Part shown: in pieces, positions 1 to 6,853 of the stretch
How positions within the stretch are numbered: position 1 is the first letter of the stretch
Layout of the letters: every line of letters starts with the position of its first letter
Assembly: GCA_009930275.1 (NCBI GenBank)
Contig: RZYP01000035.1
Location: 1-15,598 of the forward strand
Direction of reading: 5' to 3'
DNA from: Negativicutes bacterium
Lineage (GTDB): Bacteria; Bacillota_C; Negativicutes; Acidaminococcales; Acidaminococcaceae
DNA: 15,598 nucleotides
Notes under the pieces: generated by a model
The model's database searches: none
What the model was told of the DNA's origin: nothing
The model's input: only the letters and a program-made list of their open reading frames with translations
Translations under genes and position numbers: made by a program

Positions 1-1
1 G

Positions 2-214
2 CTGGAAATGCATGTTATCAAAGCACCTATCACTCTTGATGATACTTTTGCCATTGCTTTCCCTAAGGGATCAAAAGATGCCGCTGAGGTTAATAAAATT
101 CTGGCGGAAATGCGTACTAACGGAGAGCTGCATAAGATTCTGGTAGCTCATTTGGGTGAAACACAAGCCAAGCAATATGAGGATGTTGTCGCTAAACTGG
201 ATATTGCCAAGTAG
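2..214 (+). CDS. Amino acid ABC transporter substrate-binding protein, C-terminal end (partial)
   Basis: The reading frame is open from the first bases of the window and ends in TAG at 214, so only about the last 70 residues of a longer protein are present; the Met codon at 8 is unlikely to be the start. The visible part reads as the last lobe of a family 3 periplasmic/lipoprotein solute-binding protein: a strand with the motif FAIAFPKGS, then a helix with Asn-Lys-Ile-Leu and a closing stretch rich in Lys, Leu and Glu, as in polar amino acid receptors. The permease gene follows after 10 bases and the ATPase gene overlaps that, which is the usual receptor-permease-ATPase order and supports the assignment more strongly than the fragment alone. 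It would capture the amino acid outside the membrane and deliver it to the permease. The ligand cannot be told from this fragment. Confidence 0.82.
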   Translation: MEMHVIKAPITLDDTFAIAFPKGSKDAAEVNKILAEMRTNGELHKILVAHLGETQAKQYEDVVAKLDIAK

Positions 215-224
215 GAGATAAATT

Positions 225-881
225 ATGCTAGATTTTGCTGTTCTTAAACCGTATATGCCTTTATTGCTGTCCTCGGTGTGGATTACCCTGAAATTTACTT
301 TTTTCTCTACGATTTTGGGATTCTTGGGCGGATTTCTGCTCGCACTGATTACTTTGTCTAAAAAGTATGTGTATGTTAAACTGGCCGAGATTTATATTTC
401 TATCTTCAGGGGCACGCCGTTATTGGTGCAGTTGATGCTGATTTATTTTGCTACGCCCCAGCTGACTTCTTTTACCATCAGCGCCTTGCAGGCGGGAGTT
501 TTGGCCTTTGGCCTTAATTCTGCGGCCTATATTTCTGAAGCTCTGCGCGGTGGTATCCTCTCTGTAGATAAGGGACAATGGGAAGGTGCTATGTCTTTGG
601 GTGTGCCTAAGCATAAAATGCTTTTGGATATTATTCTTCCTCAGGCCATCAAAAATGCTCTGCCCTCGCTGGTAAATGAGAGCATTATGCTGCTGAAGGA
701 TTCCAGCTTGGTTTCTGTTATCGGCGTAGCTGATACGTTGCGTTGGGCTGATTTGATCCAGGCTAAAACCTTCCGCGCTTTCGAAGCCTTTATTGTGGCT
801 GCGACGGTTTATTATATTTTGGTCATGGCTTTGAATGCTTTTGGCCGTTATCTGGAAAGGCGGGTGAGGGTCAGTGATTAA
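225..881 (+). CDS. Amino acid ABC transporter permease (HisM/GlnP type)
   Basis: This 218-residue membrane protein forms the channel of a polar amino acid importer. The N-terminal half is strongly hydrophobic (segments near residues 12-45, 60-78, 88-105), with further membrane segments near the C-terminus. Residues 62-70 carry the RGTPLLVQL motif typical of His/Glu/Gln permeases. Residues 120-141 are the cytoplasmic EAA loop (EGAMSLG, then ILPQA) that docks onto the ATPase. Length matches the family's usual 215-230 residues. The start is set by GTAGGAG about 8 bases before ATG. The gene follows the binding protein by 10 bases, and its last codons overlap the ATPase start, so translation is probably coupled. 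The substrate is not determined by the sequence; cystine, glutamine, aspartate and similar are all possible for this family. Confidence 0.95.
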   Translation: MLDFAVLKPYMPLLLSSVWITLKFTFFSTILGFLGGFLLALITLSKKYVYVKLAEIYISIFRGTPLLVQLMLIYFATPQLTSFTISALQAGVLAFGLNSAAYISEALRGGILSVDKGQWEGAMSLGVPKHKMLLDIILPQAIKNALPSLVNESIMLLKDSSLVSVIGVADTLRWADLIQAKTFRAFEAFIVAATVYYILVMALNAFGRYLERRVRVSD

Positions 882-1596
882 AATTGAAAACCTCACTAAG
901 TCTTTTGGACCTTTAAAAGTCTTGAAAGGCGTTAACCTGACCATCGATAAAGGACAGGTAGTGACCATTATCGGTCCTTCCGGATCCGGTAAGTCGACTT
1001 TGCTGCGCTGCATCAACCTGTTGGAGCAGCCTACGAGCGGGTCCATTTTCTTTAAAGGGCAGGATATCGTACATGATGTTCTAAAGATTGAAGATGTGCG
1101 CAAGAATGCTTGTATGGTTTTCCAGCATTTTAACTTATTCAGTAATATGACGGTTCTGGGTAATATGACCTATGCGCCGATGGTCGTGAACAAATTGTCG
1201 CGGCAGGCAGCAGAAGAAAAGGCTGTGGAACTGCTGAAGAAGGTAGGTCTCCTGGATAAGAAAGATGTTTATCCAAGCCGTCTTTCCGGCGGTCAGAAAC
1301 AAAGAGTGGCTATAGCTCGAGCCCTGGCCATGGAACCGGAGGTTTTGCTGCTGGATGAACCGACTTCCGCGCTGGACCCGGAAATGGTCAAGGAAGTGCT
1401 GGACGTAATCAAGGCTTTGGCTGATACCGGTATTACCATGGTTTTGGTTACGCACGAAATGGGCTTTGCCAGAGATGTGTCGGATGTGGTGCATTTTATG
1501 GATGAAGGCTGTTTGGTGGAAAGCGGCAATCCCCGTGATTTCTTTACGAAGCCCCAGACAGAGCGGGCCAGAAAATTTTTGTCTACAATTATTTAA
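874..1596 (+). CDS. Amino acid ABC transporter ATP-binding protein (GlnQ/HisP type)
   Basis: This 240-residue nucleotide-binding subunit powers the importer encoded just upstream. All expected motifs are intact: Walker A GPSGSGKST at residues 34-42, Q-loop in VFQHFNLF, signature LSGGQKQR, Walker B VLLLDEPTSALDPE and the switch His in VTHEMGFA. The wording THEMGFA and FQHFNLF is characteristic of polar amino acid transporters. The start is GTG, overlapping the permease stop by 8 bases and preceded by a GAGGG-like site; no ATG suits the family's N-terminus better. The racemase-like gene begins 9 bases after the stop. The protein is cytoplasmic and acts as a dimer at the inner face of the membrane. 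Confidence 0.97.
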   Translation: MIKIENLTKSFGPLKVLKGVNLTIDKGQVVTIIGPSGSGKSTLLRCINLLEQPTSGSIFFKGQDIVHDVLKIEDVRKNACMVFQHFNLFSNMTVLGNMTYAPMVVNKLSRQAAEEKAVELLKKVGLLDKKDVYPSRLSGGQKQRVAIARALAMEPEVLLLDEPTSALDPEMVKEVLDVIKALADTGITMVLVTHEMGFARDVSDVVHFMDEGCLVESGNPRDFFTKPQTERARKFLSTII

Positions 1597-1605
1597 GAGG
1601 CGCTT

Positions 1606-2340
1606 ATGAAAATAATGCTTATTAATCCTGACAGCGGCATGGACTCTGCAACTTTGTCTGCTCGCTGTGATTTGTTAAAGGAATATGCAGGGGCGGATGT
1701 GGAGCTAGCCATGGTCTGCCCGACGCGTAACAATCTGGAATTGGATTCAGCACTGGATGCAGCGCTGGCAGGACCGGAATTATTATGTTTGGTCAAGCAG
1801 GCTGAGCAGGAGGGCTATGCTGCGGTGGTGCTGTATTGTTTCAGCGATCCGGTTTTGGCAGCGGCGCGGGAATTGGTAAAAATACCGGTGGTGGGAGCAG
1901 GTCAGGCGGCTTGCCTCTTAGCTCCGGTTCTTGGTCGTCAAGCTGGTTTGTTATTGGCGGATGACTTAAGGATAGCGGAGAAAAGAGAATTCATCTTGCA
2001 GACCGGTGTGCGGACTGACTGTATACCTGCGGTTGTGGGTATTGCCGGCAGAAACATGGATATGTGGCAAAACAGAGAGCAGGTGCTGGAGCTTTTGCGT
2101 TCAGCAGGACAAGAACTGTTGGATAGCCAAAAGGTGCAGGTCATTATTTTGGGCTGTTTATCTTTTTTAGGGTTAGCACAGCCTTTGTCCAGGATGCTGG
2201 GCGTGCCTGTTATTGATCCGGCAATTGCGGCCGTGTCCTTGGCCGAAAGTCTAGTTAGGCAAAAGTTGAGTACTAGTCCGTTTGCCTACCCGACGCCACC
2301 GGACAAGGTGAGAACTTGGAGCGGCGGCAGTTTGGAATAG
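1606..2340 (+). CDS. Asp/Glu/hydantoin racemase superfamily protein
   Basis: This 244-residue protein has the layout of the cofactor-independent Asp/Glu/hydantoin racemase superfamily. An N-terminal strand, MLINPDSG, is like the family's INPNT motif. Two cysteines lie in the two expected active-site settings: Cys78 in LYCFSDP and Cys184 in ILGCLSF. A C-terminal VIDP motif (residues 202-205) is also typical. In the family the two cysteines act as the acid-base pair that removes and re-adds the alpha proton. It lies 9 bases after the transporter ATPase with a GAGGCG site before ATG and ends just before a terminator, so it is probably the last gene of the transport operon. Acting on the imported substrate, for example interconverting D- and L-forms or a hydantoin, is an inference. 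The family also includes maleate isomerase-like and arylmalonate decarboxylase-like enzymes, so exact activity is open. Confidence 0.85.
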   Translation: MKIMLINPDSGMDSATLSARCDLLKEYAGADVELAMVCPTRNNLELDSALDAALAGPELLCLVKQAEQEGYAAVVLYCFSDPVLAAARELVKIPVVGAGQAACLLAPVLGRQAGLLLADDLRIAEKREFILQTGVRTDCIPAVVGIAGRNMDMWQNREQVLELLRSAGQELLDSQKVQVIILGCLSFLGLAQPLSRMLGVPVIDPAIAAVSLAESLVRQKLSTSPFAYPTPPDKVRTWSGGSLE

Positions 2341-2381
2341 ACAAGAAGAATAAATAAAAGAAATGTCCAATGGAACTTTCG

Positions 2382-2418
2382 TGGACCAGAGGGGACTGTC
2401 CCCTTTGGTCCATTTTTT
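2382..2418 (+). terminator. Rho-independent terminator of the amino acid transport operon
   Basis: A 14-base-pair stem with one G-U pair (2382-2395 with 2399-2412, core GGACC/GGTCC and GGGGA/TCCCC) closes a three-base loop and is followed by six T. It lies about 40 bases after the racemase stop and before the promoter of the next gene. Confidence 0.92.
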
Positions 2419-2451
2419 ATGTCAAAATATGGGATTTTTGCAGGAACAAAG

Positions 2452-2480
2452 TTGTCTGTGGCGAACAATTCCAACATAAT
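2452..2480 (+). promoter_or_regulatory. Candidate sigma-70-type promoter for the flavin reductase gene
   Basis: TTGTCT at 2452-2457 and CATAAT at 2475-2480 are separated by exactly 17 bases, matching consensus at 4/6 and 5/6 positions. It sits after the upstream terminator and about 45 bases before the ATG at 2527. No conserved FMN riboswitch elements are seen in this leader. The call rests on motif match and position only. Confidence 0.5.
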
Positions 2481-2526
2481 AAAAGTGGCAAGAAGATAAT
2501 AATCAATTGCCGAAGGAGGGAATAAT

Positions 2527-3069
2527 ATGGCTTTTGTGGAATTACCGTTAAATAAAGCTTTTATGCTGTTTGAACCGGGTCCTGTTATTCTGGTGTCAAC
2601 GAATGATGGTAAGAAGAATAATCTCATGACGATTTCCTGGCACATGGTGACAGATTTTACACCAAGCATGGCTTTGACTACCGGGCCATGGAATCATTCT
2701 TTTAAGGCTATGATGAAAACCAAAGAGTGTGTGTTGGCAGTGCCGACAGTTGATATCATTGAGAAGGTTATAAGCATCGGCGACTGTTCGGGCAAGGATA
2801 CCGATAAATTCAAGAAATTTGAATTGACGCCATTGCGTGCCGGTGAGGTCGCTGCACCGCTGGTCAAAGAATGTCTTGCCTGTCTGGAATGCCGCGTTAC
2901 GGATTACCTGGAGACCCCCGGTATTTTCTTGCTGCAGGGTGTGCAAGCCTGGATTGATGAAGAACGCAAAGAACGGCGCACTTTCCATGCCAATGGTGAT
3001 GGTACTTTTGTCGTCGATGGTGCAACGATTGACCTTAAGCATTTGATGGCGGACAAAATACCGTTTTAG
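2527..3069 (+). CDS. Flavin reductase family protein (flavoredoxin-like, FMN-binding split barrel)
   Basis: A 180-residue soluble protein without signal peptide. The N-terminal half has the flavin reductase-like split-barrel pattern: a strand ending VILVST, a short Asp-Gly-Lys-Lys-Asn turn, the segment NLMTISW and then a strand before a Pro-rich turn and PSMAL, as in FMN-binding flavoredoxins of anaerobes. Members bind FMN and pass electrons or act as NAD(P)H:flavin reductases; the partner cannot be deduced here. The start is fixed by GAAGGAGGG 7-8 bases upstream of ATG. Cysteines at several positions, including the CLACLEC segment, are notable, but their spacing is not a standard iron-sulfur motif. 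Two exported protein genes follow at short distance and may be co-transcribed. Confidence 0.85.
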   Translation: MAFVELPLNKAFMLFEPGPVILVSTNDGKKNNLMTISWHMVTDFTPSMALTTGPWNHSFKAMMKTKECVLAVPTVDIIEKVISIGDCSGKDTDKFKKFELTPLRAGEVAAPLVKECLACLECRVTDYLETPGIFLLQGVQAWIDEERKERRTFHANGDGTFVVDGATIDLKHLMADKIPF

Positions 3070-3097
3070 CGGATTAAATATAGAGAGGCGGGTTCAC

Positions 3098-3424
3098 ATG
3101 AGCAAAAAGAAAATTATTCTTATTTTGCTGGTTTTGGCAATGACATTTATGGCTAATATTGCTTTTGCTGAGACTACAAGTACCTGGTCGCCCAGTTATT
3201 CAGGGGTTTACTATCAGTATGTCAATCAATTCGGCGGCAGTGATTATGATGGCCTGCGCTGGTATAACGGCAACAGTACGCAGGTAGAGGTTACCTACAA
3301 AAACAAACTCAGCAATGGCACCATCGTGAAAAGAATTATTTATTTAAGCGGCGGTGAGACGAGCGCTGTCGGTTCCATTTCCGCGGGAGAAAGAGTATCC
3401 TCTATAGCGGTTAAGCAATTATAG
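3098..3424 (+). CDS. Small exported protein of unknown function
   Basis: A 108-residue protein that I cannot assign to a family. It begins with a clear Sec signal peptide: Lys-rich residues 3-5, a hydrophobic core to about residue 19 and a cleavage site AFA before Glu25. The mature part would be about 84 residues, has no cysteine and is rich in Ser, Gly, Tyr and Thr with alternating polar and hydrophobic positions, suggesting a small beta-sheet domain. There is no lipobox and no anchor, so it is probably released to the periplasm or outside. A GAGGCGG site precedes the ATG. It starts 28 bases after the flavin reductase gene and is followed 50 bases later by another exported protein, so the three may form an operon ending at the terminator near 4056. 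Confidence 0.75.
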   Translation: MSKKKIILILLVLAMTFMANIAFAETTSTWSPSYSGVYYQYVNQFGGSDYDGLRWYNGNSTQVEVTYKNKLSNGTIVKRIIYLSGGETSAVGSISAGERVSSIAVKQL

Positions 3425-3474
3425 CCGCTTTTGCTGGGTACGGTTCATCGCGGGGATTTGGAGGGGGAGAACTT

Positions 3475-4038
3475 ATGAAAAAGGCTATCAGATTGCTGGC
3501 ACTGACAACTTTGCTGCTTTTTCTGATACAAGCAGTTGCCTTTGCGGCTGTTGGTCCCAGTGGCTTTGCCAATGTTCCCTGGGGCTCCGGCAGGGCACAG
3601 GTTGAACAGATAATGGCGCAGCAGGGGTTTACTTACAGGAGCGAGTATAAGGACAATAATGGCTTTGTTACACTTTGGTATAATAGCAAGATGCTGGATA
3701 TCGCAGGCGAATTGAAGATAATGCTTTTGAACGATGGCTTCTGTCGCGGTGAATTTTTGCTGCTGTCTGCTGATGGCGGAGTAAGTGAGGAACCGGCTTT
3801 TTGGAAATTCAATTCGGCAATAAAGGCAAAATATGGGTCACCCAATGGGTTTAACAGAAATAATGAGGGCGGTATGGCCCAGTGGTACGAGCTGCAGGCA
3901 CCGGGCACGTCTGACGCGGTGAACATAAACCTGTATTTCACCAAGCTCAAACCACCGATTCTCAGCAACTGCACGGTGGAGTATATTAATAAAGGGCTGG
4001 AGCAAAGGCTCGCGCTTAAAACCAACGACGGCTTATAG
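3475..4038 (+). CDS. Exported protein of unknown function
   Basis: A 187-residue protein with a typical signal peptide (Lys2, Lys3, Arg6; hydrophobic core 7-21; likely cleavage after AFA at residue 24). The mature N-terminus contains GFANVPWGSGRAQVEQIM. A Gly-Phe-x-x-Val-Pro-Trp-Gly-Ser start followed by a helix is a layout I associate with small periplasmic proteins of Negativicutes and related bacteria, but no biochemical function is known to me. The C-terminal half has WKFNSAIKAKYGSPN, where a short helix pairs with a YG-x-P turn, and later a strand ILSNCTVEYI; a second cysteine is at FCRGEF. The start is marked by a very strong GGAGGGGGAG site 6-8 bases before ATG. It is the last gene before the terminator. 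Confidence 0.75.
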   Translation: MKKAIRLLALTTLLLFLIQAVAFAAVGPSGFANVPWGSGRAQVEQIMAQQGFTYRSEYKDNNGFVTLWYNSKMLDIAGELKIMLLNDGFCRGEFLLLSADGGVSEEPAFWKFNSAIKAKYGSPNGFNRNNEGGMAQWYELQAPGTSDAVNINLYFTKLKPPILSNCTVEYINKGLEQRLALKTNDGL

Positions 4039-4055
4039 AGAAACAACATTTGAAT

Positions 4056-4100
4056 AAAACGTCTATTCACACATTGGAAAATGTGGGGATAGACGTTTTT
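4056..4100 (+). terminator. Rho-independent terminator after the exported protein genes
   Basis: The arms AAAACGTCTAT (4056-4066) and ATAGACGTTTT (4089-4099) are perfectly complementary over 11 bases, with an inner CACATT/AATGTG pairing that extends the hairpin. The 3' arm ends in a T-run. Because the outer arm is A-rich on the left, it could also work for transcripts from the other direction, but no opposing gene is present. Confidence 0.88.
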
Positions 4101-4156
4101 AAAGGCTTTGCTGGAGGTTATTGATAACGTTGGAATGCTTATCTAGCGGGAAGCTG

Positions 4157-4204
4157 GCTGAAAAATCCAAATAATGTAAAACCATCATTATTCGGGTTTT
4201 CAGC
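4157..4204. repeat. Imperfect inverted repeat upstream of the EAL gene
   Basis: GCTGAAAA at 4157-4164 pairs with TTTTCAGC at 4197-4204, and AATAATG (4170-4176) pairs with CATTATT (4186-4192), with mismatches between. The loop is about 8 bases. No T-run follows on either side, so it is not a standard terminator. It lies between the terminator at 4056 and the candidate promoter at 4290. Confidence 0.55.
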
Positions 4205-4289
4205 ACACGGCTCTTATTGCTCAAATGCAAAATTTACTGAAATACGCATAATTTTACCAATTTATGTATGAATACTTACGTTTTGGCCA

Positions 4290-4298
4290 TGTTACAAT
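4290..4298 (+). promoter_or_regulatory. Candidate extended -10 promoter for the EAL protein gene
   Basis: TGTTACAAT (4290-4298) combines the TGn extension with a -10 box matching TATAAT at 5/6 positions. No good -35 box lies 16-18 bases upstream, as is common for extended -10 promoters. It would give a leader of about 30-35 bases before the GTG start at 4338. Confidence 0.4.
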
Positions 4299-4337
4299 TA
4301 AGTGGCTGGCTAATCTTCTGAAAAGGTTGAGTGAAAA

Positions 4338-6821
4338 GTGGCTGGAAAAATTTTATTAATTGAAGAATCTAATAATATAAATAAGCTTGTTCAAAGCATG
4401 CTGAGTGATTTCGAGATCGTGTTTGCTTTCGAACCGTTGGAGGCAATCGAAAAGATCAGGGGCAGCATTGATATTGAACTTGTTCTTCTTGATTTAGACT
4501 TGCCTGATTATGGTGCTTTTAATATTTTGGCTGAAATAAAAAAACTCAAACTTGACCGAAAAGTACGAACTGTTGTTTTAACTAGGGACGAACAAATTGA
4601 GGACGAAGCTAAAGCGCTTTGCTGCGGTGCAGGCGATTATGTCAGAAAGCCATTTAGCTCAGAAGGTTTGAGGGCTCGCATAGAGGTACAACTGGAAATT
4701 TTAAGGCAGCAAAATCAGCATGACCAGAATTTCGAAGAGCGTGATTTTTTGTTCAAAACGATATTCGAACAAGCGCCTATTGGCATTGTCATATCGCGTA
4801 GTTCAAAACCTTCAGCTGAAGTTGGGGAATACAATTCAGATGTTAACCCGATGTATGAAAAGATAACGGGCCGCTCGCAAGAAGAATTCAATAAATTGGG
4901 CTGGCCGCAAATAACGCACCCGGAAGATTTGTCTGTTGGTTTTGCTAAATTCAAGCAGCTTCAGGACGGGATAATTAATGGATACGAAGTTGAAAAAAGA
5001 TATATAAGACCGGATGGGGGTGTTATCTGGGCTAATCTGTCTGTCTCAGCAATTCGCTTTAATGAAGAAAGAAGCAGTGAACATGTCTGCCTTGTTCAGG
5101 ATATAACGGAAAGAAAAAAAGCCGAAGCTGCTTTGGCTGAAAGCGAGAGGAGTAAGTCTGTCTTGCTCTCGCATTTGCCGGGTATGGCTTATAGGTGCAA
5201 GTATGACCGCGAATGGACGATGCAGTTTGTTTCTGACGGCTGTTATGAATTGACAGGCTACAAACCCGAAAGCTTGTTAAATAATAAAATCATATCCTTC
5301 AATGATATTATTGCTCCACATTACCGCAAAAATTTGTGGCAGAAATGGGAGAATAAATTGCAAAAGAAAGCATCGTTCAGGGGTGAGTACGAAATCATAA
5401 CTGCGACTGGTGAGAGCAAATGGGTTTTGGAGATGGGGCAAGGCCTTTATGATGAAACGGGGAAGGTAGAGGCGCTTGAAGGGATTATCATAGATATTAC
5501 GGATAAGAAAAATTATGAATTAGAACTCGAATATATAGGAGGGCATGATCAGTTTACAGGATTATACAATCTAAGGTCACTGCAAAAGTCGCTGGAAAAA
5601 GATAGAGGCAAAAATAAGAAAACAAAAAGTGCACTTGTTTTATTATCTCTCAACAAAATAAGTGCCATTAATTCCACACATGGGTATAATTTTAGCCAAA
5701 ATGTGGTCAAGGATATTGCGGATAAGCTATCCGTACTTGCGTCAGAGAAAAGGACGCCATTTCGCATTTTTTTTGATAAGCTTGTTTTTTATCTTGCAGA
5801 TTATGACGACCGGCAAGAGATAGTAGATTTTTGTGATGCAGTGATTGCTATTATGAACAAGACGCAAATAATGCAAGTCATAGGTTGCGGCATGGGTATC
5901 GCTGAGCTGGATTTATGTAAATTGGATTTAACGAGCATCTTGATCAATGTTTCTAAAGCGGCCGAGTACGCTAACAAAAATTCGGCATTTGGCTATTATT
6001 TTGTTGATGAAAAGCTAATAGAGGCAATCAATCGTACCACTGATATCAAGGACAATCTAATAGCAATTGTCAATGATTCGGATAATAGCAATATCTTTTT
6101 AGAATACCAGCCAGTACTCAATCTTAAAAATAATCAAATAGACGGGTTTGAGGCTTTAGCACGTATGCGGACTGAAAAAATGGGCAAGATAGCACCGTGT
6201 GAATTCATACCCTTAGCTGAACAGATGCAGCTAATAGTACCAATTGGCTTAAAAATTATGCGTATGGCCTGCACTTTTCTTCAAACCCTTCAAACCGCTG
6301 GCTATCATAATACAACTATTGCGGTTAATGTTTCGGCAATCCAATTTTTCCGTGCTGAATTTGTTGATGATATTATAAAAATAATTGCTGAAACAAATAT
6401 TAATTCATCTAACTTATGTATTGAAATTACAGAATCAGTGTTTTTAGGAAATTATGAAGAAGTTAATGCCAAAATGGAAACCCTGCAAAAAATGGGAATT
6501 AAAATTGCCATCGATGACTTTGGCGTTGGTTATTCTTCTCTAGCGCGCGAGGGTGAACTCAATATTGACTACCTGAAAATTGACAAATCATTTATTGATA
6601 AGCTGCTAAAAGTGGAGCCGGAAAAGGCTATTGCAGGAGATATAATTTCTATAGCTCATAAACGAGGACATATTGTATTAGCCGAGGGTGTCGAATATGA
6701 AGAACAAAAACGGTATTTAATCGAACATAATTGCGATTACATGCAGGGATTTTTATTTAGTAAACCAATTGCGCCAGAGGCTGCGCTTGCGTTGCTGGCA
6801 AAGACTAACGGTGTTCTTTGA
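4338..6821 (+). CDS. Response regulator with two PAS domains, degenerate GGDEF and intact EAL (c-di-GMP phosphodiesterase)
   Basis: An 827-residue soluble protein. Residues 4-115 form a receiver domain with the likely phosphorylated Asp52 in VLLDLDLP, Thr82 and Lys104; the acidic pair is Glu9-Glu10 rather than the usual Asp pair. PAS domains follow at about 137-265 (ending DITERKKAE) and 273-393 (ending DITDKKN). A GGDEF-like domain starts at HDQFTGLYN, but its active-site loop reads FFDKL (478-482) instead of GGDEF, and I see no RxxD inhibitory site, so cyclase activity is very unlikely. The EAL domain (about 565-820) looks active: EAL at 605-607, NVSA, ITES, DD at 726-727 in IDDFGVGYSSL, KIDKSF, AEGVE and QGFLFSKP. 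It should hydrolyse c-di-GMP to pGpG under control of phosphorylation, PAS ligands or GTP on the degenerate domain. The start is GTG with AAAAGG upstream. No histidine kinase is encoded in the window. Confidence 0.95.
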   Translation: MAGKILLIEESNNINKLVQSMLSDFEIVFAFEPLEAIEKIRGSIDIELVLLDLDLPDYGAFNILAEIKKLKLDRKVRTVVLTRDEQIEDEAKALCCGAGDYVRKPFSSEGLRARIEVQLEILRQQNQHDQNFEERDFLFKTIFEQAPIGIVISRSSKPSAEVGEYNSDVNPMYEKITGRSQEEFNKLGWPQITHPEDLSVGFAKFKQLQDGIINGYEVEKRYIRPDGGVIWANLSVSAIRFNEERSSEHVCLVQDITERKKAEAALAESERSKSVLLSHLPGMAYRCKYDREWTMQFVSDGCYELTGYKPESLLNNKIISFNDIIAPHYRKNLWQKWENKLQKKASFRGEYEIITATGESKWVLEMGQGLYDETGKVEALEGIIIDITDKKNYELELEYIGGHDQFTGLYNLRSLQKSLEKDRGKNKKTKSALVLLSLNKISAINSTHGYNFSQNVVKDIADKLSVLASEKRTPFRIFFDKLVFYLADYDDRQEIVDFCDAVIAIMNKTQIMQVIGCGMGIAELDLCKLDLTSILINVSKAAEYANKNSAFGYYFVDEKLIEAINRTTDIKDNLIAIVNDSDNSNIFLEYQPVLNLKNNQIDGFEALARMRTEKMGKIAPCEFIPLAEQMQLIVPIGLKIMRMACTFLQTLQTAGYHNTTIAVNVSAIQFFRAEFVDDIIKIIAETNINSSNLCIEITESVFLGNYEEVNAKMETLQKMGIKIAIDDFGVGYSSLAREGELNIDYLKIDKSFIDKLLKVEPEKAIAGDIISIAHKRGHIVLAEGVEYEEQKRYLIEHNCDYMQGFLFSKPIAPEAALALLAKTNGVL

Positions 6822-6853
6822 GGGAAAGATTTATTTGCAAGGATGGGAAGATA

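Noticed and set aside
420..1103. Minus-strand reading frame of 227 codons
   Set aside because: Antisense to the permease and ATPase genes, whose motifs are unambiguous; no ribosome binding site.
2419..2526. FMN riboswitch before the flavin reductase gene
   Set aside because: The leader is short and shows none of the conserved RFN element segments.
6818..6853. TTG start giving a 12-residue longer Cache-HD-GYP protein that overlaps the previous stop codon
   Set aside because: The extra residues are polar and not conserved-looking, and the ATG at 6854 has an upstream AAGGA site; kept only as an alternative.
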